64,000 bases of DNA from Arion vulgaris (taxonomy: Eukaryota; Mollusca; Gastropoda; Stylommatophora; Arionidae): positions 39,894,306-39,958,305 of the forward strand of contig CM036755.1 in NCBI GenBank assembly GCA_020796225.1, in the 5' to 3' direction. Shown here in pieces: positions 53,020 to 63,244 of the stretch. The translations under genes and the position numbers were made by a program. Within the stretch, counting starts at the first letter, position 1. Each line of letters opens with the position of its first letter. The notes beneath the pieces were generated by a model. That model was given only the letters and a program-made list of their open reading frames with translations, ran no database searches and was not told the origin of the DNA.

Positions 53020-53250
53020 TGAGAAAGATTGACTTCATTGCCTGAGTTTCCCCACATGGCTCCATCCCTGTCGACAGTGATGGCATGCCATCTTCCGAGA
53101 GTGGTACGTAAAGCACGAACTTTGTAGCTTCGGCAACAATCCTAGGGATCTCATGAAAATAATTTATCATGTGACTCGGTCCGGATTCGAACTCACAATT
53201 TTCAGACCGACAAGCTAACGCCTTAACCATTTCGCCATTGATGTATTGTG
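53020..53250 (-). mobile_element. SINE-F, near full-length
   Basis: Inverted head GGCGAAATGGTTAAGGCGTT (A-box), GTGAGTTCGAATCCGGACC (B-box), then CATGATAAATTATTTTCATG, GTGCTTTACGTACCACTC and CCATGTGGGGAAAC. The best-preserved SINE-F here. Confidence 0.75.
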
Positions 53251-53269
53251 TTGGGGGAGAATGGTTGAT

Positions 53270-53455
53270 CTGATGGTGGTGAACGCGGTTGTGGTTAATG
53301 GATGATGGTATTTGTATGGTGATATATAGATGGTGGTATATGTATGGTGGTATATGGATGGTGGTATATGTATGGTGGTATATGGATGGTGGTTATATGG
53401 ATGGTGGTATATGGATGGTGGTTATATGGAGGGTGGTGGTGAATGCGACAACGAC
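53270..53455. repeat. GGTGGTATATGGAT simple repeats
   Basis: Irregular 14-21-bp repeats GATGGTGGTATATGTATGGT and variants. A related GTGGATGGATGG stretch is at 52925-53000. Confidence 0.8.
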
Positions 53456-53479
53456 AAATAGAGACCAAAAATAACTCTT

Positions 53480-54371
53480 TTTCCTTAATTTTAACTCCTT
53501 GATTTATATAAATGTATTTCCTTAATTTTAACTCTTTGATTTATATAAATGTATTTCCTTAATTTTAACTCCTTGATTTATATAAATGTATTTCCTTAAT
53601 TTTAACTCCTTGATTTATATAAATGTATTTCCTTAATTTTAACTCTTTGATTTATATAAATGTATTTCCTTAATTTTAACTCTTGATTTATATAAATGTA
53701 TTTCCTTAATTTTAACTCCTTGATTTATATAAATGTATTTCCTTAATTTTAACTCCTTGATTTATATAAATGTATTTTCCTTAATTTTAACTCCTTGATT
53801 TATATAAATGTATTTCCTTAATTTTAACTCTTGATTTATATAAATGTATTTCCTTAATTTTAACTCTTTGATTTATATAAATGTATTTCCTTAATTTTAA
53901 CTCTTGATTTATATAAATGTATTTCCTTAATTTTAACTCCTTGATTTATATAAATGTATTTCCTTAATTTTAACTCCTTGATTTATATAAATGTATTTTC
54001 CTTAATTTTAACTCTTGATTTATATAAATGTATTTCCTTAATTTTAACTCTTGATTTATATAAATGTATTTCCTTAATTTTAACTCCTTGATTTATATAA
54101 ATGTATTTCCTTAATTTTAACTCCTTGATTTATATAAATGTATTTCCTTAATTTTAACTCCTTGATTTATATAAATGTATTTCCTTAATTTTAACTCTTG
54201 ATTTATATAAATGTATTTCCTTAATTTTAACTCCTTGATTTATATAAATGTATTTTCCTTAATTTTAACTCCTTGATTTATATAAATGTATTTCCTTAAT
54301 TTTAACTCCTTGATTTATATAAATGTATTTCCTTAATTTTAACTCCTTGATTTATATAAATGTATTTCCCC
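53480..54371. repeat. 37-bp array ending in a 3' splice site, about 24 units
   Basis: The unit is TTAACTCCTTGATTTATATA then AATGTATTTCCTTAATT, with 36-bp and 38-bp variants. The last unit changes TTTCCTTA to TTTCCCCAG and runs straight into the exon at 54374, so the array includes the polypyrimidine tract of that acceptor. Confidence 0.95.
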
Positions 54372-54373
54372 AG

Positions 54374-54418
54374 AAAATGCAGCAAGCTCTCCGGGAAAGA
54401 GAAATTGAAATGATGTAA
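54374..54418 (+). CDS. Proposed host-gene exon, possibly terminal (45 nt)
   Basis: After acceptor ATGTATTTCCCCAG the frame is KMQQALREREIEMM then TAA, joining phase 0 to the exon at 51398 and extending its helix. Alternatively GAAATGAT|GTAACC could act as a donor, making this an internal exon that continues outside the window. No clear polyadenylation signal lies in 54419-54780. Confidence 0.5.
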   Translation, partial: KMQQALREREIEMM

Positions 54419-54782
54419 CCTAACTAACAACACGACACTATTCACACGATACAACTTCACAAAATATGTCGTGAAGGCATCTAACTACAGAATCGTCGTG
54501 AATTGTTGTTTCAAAAATGTGTTTTAGTTGTCCATTTTATGAGCATTCCTTTAGTATTGTTCCTTATTTCTGAAAGAAATCTATGGTTATAATAACAATT
54601 TAAACATTTCACAAAATCCTAAACATTTTTCTGTAATGGTATCTTATGTCATATGATACAGGTCTACCATGCATCAAATAGACACTTTTTTATTGTCTAG
54701 AAGTTGCAGATCGTTATGTTTATATTTTTTTGTATGTAACATTCACAAGTTGATTATTTAATTCATTATATAAGTTCAATTT
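54419..54782. other. Possible 3' UTR or intron
   Basis: AT-rich unique DNA directly after the stop codon. No AATAAA was seen in it. No transposon recognised. Confidence 0.35.
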
Positions 54783-55075
54783 ATTTAATGAGAATGGAAT
54801 ACAACCATTGGCGGATAGTGATCATTTAATGAGAATGGAATACAACCATTGGCGCATAGTGATCATTTAATGAGAATGGAATACAACCATTGGCGGATAG
54901 TGATCATTTAATGAGAATGGAATACAACCATTGGCGGATAGTGATTATTTAATGAGAATGGAATACAACCATTGGCGGATAGTGATTATTTAATGAGAAT
55001 GGAATACAACCATTGGCGGATAGTGATTATTTAATGAGAATGGAATACAACCATTGGCGGATAGTGATCATTTGT
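54783..55075. repeat. 41-bp hybrid LINE/MITE array, 7 units
   Basis: The unit is TTTAATGAGAATGGAATACA, ACCATTGGCGGATAGTGATC, A. The left half is LINE sequence up to and including the target-site duplication; the right half is the first about 20 bp of the hAT MITE. The junction created by one insertion has been copied about seven times. Confidence 0.9.
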
Positions 55076-55215
55076 GTTGGTGGGACCAGACAAAAATTAT
55101 AGGAAGATATCATGGCTTTGGGTTGTTATGTTTTAATTTATAAAATAATAAATAAAGTTACACATTATTTTTGGTGGGGCCGGCCCCAGAGGCCCCTAAT
55201 GATGATCCGCCACTG
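55052..55215. mobile_element. hAT-type MITE, 164 bp
   Basis: Left CATTGGCGGATAGTGATCAT and right AATGATGATCCGCCACTG are imperfect inverse ends. The interior has GTGGGGCCGGCCCCAGAGGC, typical of CAGTGGCGGATC-type hAT elements. The 8-bp duplication AATACAAC (55044-55051) / AATACAGC (55216-55223) has one mismatch. Confidence 0.8.
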
Positions 55216-55524
55216 AATACAGCCAACCACCAATAACAGAATACAATAAAAGAGATCAGGTACTAGAGCCAAGGAAAGACAAAGAAAATATGGATAGACA
55301 ATATAAAAAACCATACTAAATAAACACGGATAGAACACAAGAGTGACTCATCTGGCCCTAGAATGCAAATTAAAGCTCCAGCCCCTTCGCTTAACGGCCA
55401 AAGTGGACAACCAGTTCTATCATCCCTTTGGGGAAAGACAATAGACCATTCACATGTGATTCTTGTTAACGGTGGTTCTCATTTTGTTTTGTGTAATATA
55501 CTCTTTGGTATCATTCAAGTGATA

Positions 55525-55557
55525 TGCCTGCCGGCGTAGACGATCATATATCTCCAC

Positions 55558-55590
<33 letters not shown>

Positions 55591-55930
55591 TGGTTCAGTT
55601 GATCAGTTCTGACTTCGATCTTTTGTCGAACTACGATATCAGACCATCCAACATCTTCTCCCTCTGTCTTCCGCGATATTTCCATCCTTGAATTTTACCT
55701 GTTGTCACCAAATGTTCTAAACCTTCTCTTCGCATTATATGTCTGAAAAAGCTTGATTGTCTGATTCTTATTCTTTTGATAAGATTCCTTTGTGTGCCGG
55801 TCTGTTTGAAAACTTCTTCATTTGTTTTCTTGGCTGTTCATGAAATTTTCAGCATTCTTCTGTAAAACCACATCTCCGTGGCTTCCAATTATCTTATTGA
55901 TTGCTTGTTCATTGTCTATGATACGCTGCC
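55525..55930 (-). mobile_element. LINE C-terminus with CT microsatellite
   Basis: Minus frames: KIIGSHGDVVLQKNAENFMN, LIKRIRIRQSSFFRHIMRRE, GLEHLVTTGKIQG, RGRQREKMLDGLIS. The 'H.MR.EGLE.L..TGKI.G.R.RGRQR' motif is a standard LINE tail. (CT)n lies at 55560-55588. Related to 25440. Confidence 0.8.
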
Positions 55931-56189
55931 ATAAATAACTCTTTGGTATAGGGTGTTTAACTAGTCATTTCTTGCAAGACTGTACCAGCCTGAACAGCGT
56001 GAGAATGGAAATCTGGCCAACAGGAACAACCCTAACAAACTATGGGGAACCGGTGAAGATCTCAAGCGAACCGCCCTGTCTATGACACATACTGGAGTAG
56101 TCACATAGCAGAAATTGATCGCAAAAGCGGAATAAATAGGCACTGTCCGCTGGATTTGAAAAATATGTGTACTATCTTATTCGACAGGA

Positions 56190-56585
56190 GGCGGCACGTC
56201 ATGGAAGATGTTCATAGGTGTTTAGTCTTCACCCAAAGATATTGAAAAGTATGTATACGGATAGTTCCTGTAGCTCGATGGTTAAACATACTCCTCACTC
56301 TTCTTCTTCCGTTCGCGCGCTATGAATTCAAACGTAGCCAGGACGCCTGGTATGGTGCTAGTGATTTTGCGTGATTCTTGCTTTCCTTTTTTATCAGTGT
56401 TCCTCGCACTCCTCACTCTGTCCCTCAGGCATCCAGTTCTACCTGTACAACAGACAACACAAAACTGCTTAAATCGCTGAATCGATTCAACATCTATTTT
56501 AGTGTCTTCATCCAATAGGCAGTCGCAAAAATACCGAAGAACATCCCCCTTATCCATCTTCAACTGCCCCATAATATAACCAGAG
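56190..56585 (-). mobile_element. I-like LINE C-terminus split by SINE-H
   Basis: Minus: GQLKMDKGDVLRYFCDCLLD, EDTKIDVESIQRFKQFCVV, CTGRTGCLRDRVRS. Continues past the insertion. Homologous to 13335-13620. Confidence 0.75.
56300..56408 (-). mobile_element. SINE-H insertion with perfect 9-bp TSD
   Basis: CTCCTCACT at 56291-56299 and 56409-56417. Inverted body: TTCTTCTTCCGTTCGCGCG, GAATTCAAACGTAGCCAGG, TGATTTTGCGTGATTC. It sits inside the I-like LINE, so it is younger than that LINE. Confidence 0.85.
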
Positions 56586-57079
56586 AGAAAATTGAGGAGT
56601 TTAGGACATGGTACTGTTGATGGAACTGAAATAAAGTAAAGTGGTATGTTATTCCCACTGTTGTTCGGAGTGGTCATTAACTGAGTGATAAGAAAATGTT
56701 GCTTGGGTGAAATTGTCATTGATCTGGTAGACAGCAAACAACACAAATTTAAAGTTTTCAGTCGATATTGACTTGTTCAGTAAAAACAACAAAGATATGC
56801 AAATAAAAACAGGCAATTTATCATTGAATAGCGTCAAGAGTTGAACTGCTGATTAGCTAGGAAACAACAAATATAATGAAGTCCTCTTTGACAAGTATTA
56901 CCATGCTAGATTTACAACAACATAACAGTTCACCGATTTGGGAAGTAATTTTTGACTGCAAGGAAAATATAAAAATAGTTTATCAAAGCAGCATTAACTT
57001 TTAAAAGTCTAAATAAAATTTTTAAAAATCCAAGTTATTCTCAATTCCAATGTCGCCTATCCTAAGATTTGTAAGTGAG
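56586..57079. other. No recognised feature
   Basis: AT-rich spacer with short frames only. Confidence 0.35.
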
Positions 57080-57310
57080 AATTGGAAAATGACTAAAGAT
57101 ATATAAAGTAAGTTGAATGCATTTGAAAATAGATATCTGCTAAAACATTAACATTAAAAGGGGGAAAATATTCTAGAGAGGTGATGAAATTAATGAAATG
57201 TCTGGTCATCCAATAGTATCAACTTTTTATAGAAAGAGAAGATGGAGGTATGTTGAACACACTCTGAGAAGAAATGATCAAAGAATTGCAACGCAAAGCA
57301 TTGAAGTGTG
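57080..57310 (+). mobile_element. LINE C-terminal fragment
   Basis: ENWKMTKDI then a stop, KLNAFEN, EINEMSGHPIVSTFYRKRRW and RYVEHTLRRNDQRIATQSIE. Plus-strand homologue of 1-205. Confidence 0.7.
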
Positions 57311-58025
57311 AAATAATTGGTTCAACATCTCACAGGGTAAAAGATCTCTCCCTTCGTTATTACTTAAATGAATTTGATCAACTTTTGACGAAACACACGT
57401 GCAATTAAATCATGTCTATACAAAATGTGACTGCCTATGAAGTAATTTACCTTGTATTTCTTACCATTTCGTGTTACATATAAACATTAGGAAGATATCG
57501 GGTTTTCCATAGTTTTGAATATCAATAATCGAATCTTAGATATATTCATGCATATACCGTGGACCTCTGGCAAACGTTGATGGCAAAATAACCAACCTGT
57601 CATGGTTGTTTGCCAGGCCATCTATAGCAATAGCATCCCTCAGATGAATATATTCTTCTGATAGTAGCTTTGTTTGATTTATGCGAATATACAGCAATTG
57701 TTAGTATTCAATTTTTGCAAACATATCTACCAAAAATTGTTGAAATAGTTGGCGACAAATTAAAATATGATTTGGAGTGTCTCTGATGATGATTCAAGAT
57801 GAGTAGAAATCCTTTGAAGGAACAAACGTGTTTGTAATCAATTTTGTGATTGTATCCCTTTGATTTATGCAAATGCACCGTCTTCACCTCGAGGAAAGTA
57901 TATTTGGTAGAGGCCACCTGGTGGCCATAAACTTAATTTATCAAAACTGGGTTCTATTTTTATTTTTTTTTAATGAATATTGATTCAATTTCGACAAAAA
58001 TGTCAGTTAACCTACGTTTTGTATT
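57311..58025. other. No recognised gene
   Basis: AT-rich sequence. A perfect GGCCACC-T-GGTGGCC palindrome lies at about 57913-57927. No exon or transposon identified. Confidence 0.35.
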
Positions 58026-58029
58026 AGAA

Positions 58030-59293
58030 GTATTTCTGCCAAATATGTTCAAATTTGGATGAAAATTGAGGCTGTGCATGGGAGGACATAGACATAGAAG
58101 TAGGAGAAGAACAGTTTGGCTTTAGAAAGAACAGAGGAACAAGAGAGGCAATACTTAGTATAAGACTACTCGCTGACAAGTATATAGAAGTGCAAAAAGT
58201 ATCTACTTGTGTTTCATCGATTATAGCAAAGCTTTTGACAGAGTCCAACATGAAAAGCTAATCACATGTCTACAAGAAATAGGCCTAGATGGGGATGATA
58301 TCAGACTAATAAGAACATATACTGGGAACAGACAGCAATAATAAAATATGAAAATAGCTACTCTCCATACATAGACATAAAGAGAGGAGTGAGACAAGGA
58401 TGCATTCTGTCACCAAGCCTATATAACATCTACACAGAGAAAATCTTCAAACAACTAGAGGGAATGCCAGGACTCAAGATCAATGGAAAAATAATAAACA
58501 ACTTAAGATATGCAGATGACACAGTATTGGTAGCAGAAAATGAACAAGATCTACAAGAATAAGTGGACCAATTGGACAGAACTAGCAAGGAATATGGATT
58601 AGACATTAACATACAGAAAACAAATACTATGGTAATCAACAAGGAAATGGAAAACCTAAAATGAATATAAAAATACATGGAGAATTACTACATCAAGTAA
58701 AAAGCTACTCCTATCTCGGTCAGATGATAACAGATGATGGCAGATGTATAACAGAAATTAAAAAGAGAATAGGAATGGCCAAGGATAATTTCAATAGTAT
58801 GAGAAAGCTACTGACATCCAAACAAATCACAAACAGGCTAAAAATGAGAATGATCAAATGCTATATATATCCTATATTAATGTATGGCTCGGAAACATGA
58901 ACAATGAACAAGTAGTTAGAAGACAGAATTGATGCATTTGAGATGTGGATAATAGAAGAATAGGCAGAGTTTCATGGACAGAAAAACAGACAAATAAACA
59001 AGTTTTAGGAAAACTAGGCATGAAGAAACAATTATTAAGAGAAATAAAATTCAGACAAGTAAAGTATTTTGGGCACAAAAAAAGACATGACACCATGATA
59101 AAACATTTACTAGAGGGGAAAGTTGAGGGAGAAGAGCAAGAGGAAGACCGAGAGATAAGTGGGAGGAAACTTTAAGAAATGGACAGGTTACAGTCTGGCA
59201 GTGTGCAACACCAAGGTGAAAGACAGAGGATGCTGGAGATTCATTGCAGCCAACCTTCGATGTGGAGACGGCACCTGATGATGATGATGATGG
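58030..59293 (+). mobile_element. RTE-like LINE, the longest RT fragment (about 1.26 kb)
   Basis: Covers most of the reverse-transcriptase palm and the C-terminus, with several frameshifts and stops. In order: QFGFRKNRGTREAILSIRLL, CFIDYSKAFDRVQHEKL, IKRGVRQGCILSPSLYNIYT, NLRYADDTVLVAENEQDL (catalytic YADD at 58509-58520), a stop, LDINIQKTNTMVINKE, YSYLGQMITDDGRCITEIKK, KCYIYPILMYGSET, IRRIGRVSWTEKQTNKQVLG and a (GAT)n tail at 59277-59292. The endonuclease and fingers are absent. It resembles the 'endonuclease-reverse transcriptase' RTE group. Confidence 0.9.
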
Positions 59294-60240
59294 GAGGACA
59301 GACACACACACACTCACACATCTTAGAGAAATATATAGTAGATGTATACTAAAGTAGACATTATCCTGGCTTTGCATCATTAAAAAAACTTACCACAAGC
59401 CAGTTTATCGGCTCAGTAAGGCTTAAGAAAGTAAAGTACCACATCTGGAGTTACATTGTTGCATAGTATCTAATCTGATTGGTTATAGAAATGCGATACA
59501 AGATGAATCATGGCAAAATGTCTATTTGAGTTGAAAATTATGAAGAATTTTTTCATTCAATTTCCGTTATAATTTTATCACAACCTCCTGTAACACATGG
59601 TCACCCAGCTCAACAGGAAATTCCCCGAGGTCATCTTCCTCATGTCACATGACATTTTCATTCGAGTTTTGTTACATTAAGAAGATACTAATAAGTTTGA
59701 AGAACCCCACGGAAGCATCTGAGCCAATGAATATGATCAATAAAGAGATAGTAAACAAGTATTGGGGGCTTCCAAGAAAAAATAAAATTACTTAACATCA
59801 GATGTTAACATCAAATCTTTATTTCTTACCACACCCACTGCCTAGCTCTATAATACGAGCGCTTTTAAGAATACAGTTCTCCAATAAAATAGCTTTACTG
59901 AGGAGTGTCTTTCATAAACAGCTCATCTGTTGAACACAAAATAATCAGGTCATATTCAAACGAATACTGTTTGCACAAATAAGCTTCTTGCGCTGGTATG
60001 TTTGAGACAAAACAACAGCAACATACAACAGGTATACACATATGACATACATGATGTACACATCATTCATAGTAGCTTCAAGTTTATTGTAAGACGAGAA
60101 AAAGAAGTTTTCAGAACCCAGAGGATGCACCGGAGCCAATGAATCTGATCAATAAATATACAGCGAACAAGTTTTGTGGTAATGTTAGATTAAGGTGAAT
60201 TTACTTTTTTTTAAAACACCACAAAACTCAAAAACAAGGT
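59294..60240. other. Spacer with a short duplicated block
   Basis: A GAGCCAATGAATxTGATCAA block occurs at about 59722 and 60132 with similar upstream AGAACCC, about 410 bp apart. Otherwise AT-rich with no supported gene. Confidence 0.4.
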
Positions 60241-60244
60241 TATC

Positions 60245-60735
60245 AGTTATATGAGGACTATCATCATAGTACTCCGGACATGTACATAGGTGCTCATATC
60301 TCCGTCTCAGCAAATCCAGCAGCGTCCATCGGCACAACACGCCAGGTTGATTAATCAATCTCTTCGCATATTTAGTATGTTGTTCTTTTCAGGCTGCACC
60401 AATATTGACACCCATCTCTCTCAATCTGGTCAGCGAGTGGGATTCACAACCCTGAAACTCCTCTGTTCGGAAAGACTCTCTCAATGCGTGAAGAATGTCA
60501 TTTCGATCCATAGCAGCTCTCTCTGATATTGTAGCCAAGTCAGTCAATCTATCAGCTCGTTCATTACTCCTAACTCCTTCGTGCCCAGGGACAAAAATTA
60601 AGGTGATTTCTCTGATCATTGTCTGTACCAGTACCTCCACCCAGTTGCGTCTCACCATTCCTGATTCGACTTTACGAATCATGCTCATGGAGTTACTGAG
60701 TATGAAAACCCGAGAGTAGTTGTGAGATGCCAACC
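60245..60735 (-). mobile_element. I-like LINE, RNase H C-terminal half and end
   Basis: One open frame over 114 codons: VFILSNSMSMIRKVESGM, REITLIFVPGHEGVRSNERA, DRLTDLATISERAAMDRNDI, LHALRESFRTEEFQGCESHS. It then passes a frame break into LINQPG, TLLDLLRRRYEHLCTCPEYY and DDS. The third catalytic Asp is Asn here (SNS instead of SDS), so the enzyme would be dead even if expressed. Confidence 0.85.
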
Positions 60736-61099
60736 GTCACAAATAAAATTATTAAACACTGAGAAAATTAACACAGTATTATGAACACTTTTCATTACAA
60801 AAAAACAACAACTGACTCATAGAATCGGGGAAAAATTGCAATACAGCTTACAATGTTCTATCAAAGATATTTAACGGTCAGCCCACTCCAATCGGAATTA
60901 CCGATTTTTTAATGAGCTGGAAGGTTTTCTGTTACAGTTGGCTGTGGCATTCATTATTTGGTTTAGTTTAGTCATCGTTGGATCATCATCACTGCACATT
61001 GAACCAGTAAGTCCATAAATAACAAATAATATACTTGAGAGGGATTCCATACATCACAACATGTTCCATATTTCTTCTGTAAATGAACATTTTGACAAG
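60736..61099. other. Spacer with an I-like LINE scrap
   Basis: 60960-61020 (TTTAGTTTAGTCATCGTTGG, TCATCATCACTGCACATTG) is a single copy of the sequence amplified at 11205-11790. The rest shows nothing. Confidence 0.45.
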
Positions 61100-61405
61100 G
61101 GGAGTCTGTAGCGTAAAGGTTAGGTGCTCGCTTCTAGTGCCAAAGGTAACTGGTTCGCTCCCTCGTGGAGCTATCGGAAAATTTTTCCAGAAGTCTCTTA
61201 TCTCATTGTAGGTGAGATCGAGTTCCTAGTCCTATCAGAGACGGACGATAAAACATAGGTCCCGTGTTCAAGTTGAGCACTTTAAAGAACCCTTGACAAC
61301 ACAAAATCGAGAAAAGCAGGAGGTTTTAAAGTCGCTGCCTGAGCATAATTCCTTATAAAAAGAGAACAAATAAAATTCCAACAAAATATCTTCACCATCT
61401 TCAAA
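61100..61405 (+). mobile_element. SINE-C with a well-kept tRNA-like head
   Basis: GGGGAGTCTGTAGCGTAAAG (A-box region), AACTGGTTCGCTCCCTCGTG (B-box), GAGATCGAGTTCCTAGTCC, GCAGGAGGTTTTAAAGTCGC. The 3' half is replaced by AT-rich repeats after ATCTTCAAAATTAC. Confidence 0.8.
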
Positions 61406-61409
61406 ATTA

Positions 61410-61940
61410 CAAAATAATAATAAAATAAAATAATATATAATACAAATAAAATAATAATATACAAGTAAAATAATAATACATAAAACAAAATAATAATAAT
61501 ACAAATAAAATAATAATAATACAAATAAAATAATAATAATACAAATAAAATAATAATACAAATAAAATAATAATAATACAAATAAAATAATAATAATACA
61601 AATAAAATAATAATACATACATAAAATAATAATAATAAATAAAATAATAATCATAAAATACAATAAAATAATAATTATTAAATAAAATAATAATATAAAT
61701 AAAATAATATATATAAATATATAAATAAATAATATATAAAATATAATAAATAAAATAATAATTAAAATTAAAATAAAATAATAATAAAATAATAATACAA
61801 ATAAAATAATAATAAAATATAAAAAATTAATATATATAAAATAACAATATAAATAAAATAATAATAATATAAAATAAAATAATAATAATATAAATAAAAT
61901 AATAATATAAAACAAAATAATATAAATTAAAAAATAAGAT
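61410..61940. repeat. AATAAAATAATAAT low-complexity array
   Basis: About 530 bp of ACAAATAAAATAATAAT-type repeats, losing ACA toward the right. Minus-strand frames (to 215 codons of I, Y, L and F) are composition artefacts. Confidence 0.95.
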
Positions 61941-61999
61941 CAATTCGAATAATATTTAACAAACGTTGTTTGCTTTTCCAATATCAGTTATATTAGAAC

Positions 62000-62280
62000 T
62001 GTCATCATAGCACTCCTGACATTTCCATAGGTGCTCCGATCTCTGCCTCAACAATACCGTAGCACCTAGTGACCCAACACGACAGTTTGATATTGATTAA
62101 TCAATATTTTTGCATATTTGGTATGTTGTTCGTTTCTGGCTGCACAAATATCGACACCCATCTCTCTCAATCTGGTCAGTGACTGGGATTCACAACACTG
62201 AAACTTCTCTGTTTGGAAAGACTCTTTTAATGAGTTAAAAATATCGTTCTGATCCATTGAAGCTCCCCCTGATATTTGAT
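62000..62280 (-). mobile_element. I-like LINE end
   Basis: Minus: MDQNDIFNSLKESFQTEKFQ, CCESQSLTRLREMGVDICAA, RNEQHTKYAKILINQ. A frame break then leads to the CGGAGCACCTATGGAAATG end. Sister of 60245. Confidence 0.8.
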
Positions 62281-62329
62281 CTTTCCAAGATTTGTCTGTC
62301 TAGTATTTCTCATGGTATTGAAAATAACA

Positions 62330-62640
62330 TACACCCTTTGTAATTGTTACACCTTTCTCTCTCTCTCTCTCACACACACTCGCGATCACCGCTTAGACTG
62401 ATGTACCAGATTTCCCCATAAATTCTTATTCATGTGGAAATTTGATTCATGCAGCCTTAGCATGGGTGTGTTTTGTCACATCTTTAGTGCCATTTGGAGC
62501 TTTGGTGCTTATCCTTCGGCGATGTGTCCGGTTTTAGCCAGCGTTTATTGGGTTCGATCTTCCTCAGCCTTGGGCTGTCCCCAGTCGACCTGCAAGGCAG
62601 CAGGTTGATATTTTCTTTTAGGGTAGCTACCCTTAGACAA
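62330..62640. mobile_element. SINE-D copy
   Basis: Shares with 32510-32720 the blocks TTCATGTGGAAATTTGATTC, ATCCTTCGGCGATGTGTCCG and CCAGCGTTTATTGGGTTCG. (CT)n lies at about 62351-62368. Confidence 0.65.
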
Positions 62641-62689
62641 CATTCCCTCCCGGAATGTTGAACGTCATCTGCCCAGGTTACCAATCTTT

Positions 62690-62950
62690 TTTTGGACTAC
62701 TTGGTTTGCCTGCCGTCCAGTTTTGTGTACGGTTTGCTCTGCTTGCCTTTGATTGTCCCCAATCTAACTACAAGGCAGTAGTATACACTCTTACAAATTC
62801 TTTCACATTGACATTGTGCTATATATCCCAGCAAAAGTTTTGTGTACGGTTTGCTCCGCTAGCCTTTAATTGTCCCCAATCTAACTACAAGGCAGTACTA
62901 GTACACTCGTTCGCATTGACATTGTACTACATATTCCAACAAACGTTTTG
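62690..62950. repeat. Roughly 115-bp direct duplication
   Basis: GTTTTGTGTACGGTTTGCTC, TTGTCCCCAATCTAACTACA and AAGGCAGTA occur at 62720 and 62838. A diverged relative (GCTGTCCCCAGTCGACCTGC, AAGGCAGCA) is at the end of the SINE-D at 62572. Confidence 0.75.
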
Positions 62951-62964
62951 AACTAATCTAAAGG

Positions 62965-63205
62965 ACTAGAGACAAAGGATTGACCTCATTGCACCGGCTT
63001 TACTACATTTGGTTTCATTCCTCTACACAGAAATAATACAACACCTGCCTAGAGTATTTTCACAGAGCACGAAATTCTATAGGCAAGACAACAATCTTAG
63101 GGATTTCTTAAAAATGCACTTGTGAACAGAACGATGCGGTCTGGATTCGAACCTACGATCTTCGGAATGCAAGGTACTGATAAACCAATCAGCCACACAC
63201 AGATA
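62965..63205 (-). mobile_element. SINE-F
   Basis: Inverted head GTGTGGCTGATTGGTTTATC, GTAGGTTCGAATCCAGACC (B-box), TTCTGTTCACAAGTGCATTT, GTGCTCTGTGAAAATACTC. Confidence 0.7.
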
Positions 63206-63244
63206 CACCTATTATAGTACAGCATATCCCCGTTATTTGACCTA

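Larger units (their letters stand above)
54783..55445 (+). mobile_element. RTE-like LINE 3' end interrupted by a hAT MITE
   Basis: Same family as 45485. It starts within LMRMEYN(Q), is interrupted at 55052-55215, and resumes as ...CAACCACCAATAACAG, TRVTHLALECKLKL-like (54-codon decayed stretch), KVDNQFYHPFGERQ and TAG at about 55440. Confidence 0.8.

Noticed and set aside
61268..61915. 215-codon minus ORF rich in I, Y, L and F, resembling membrane segments
   Set aside because: Composition artefact of AATAAAATAAT low-complexity DNA.
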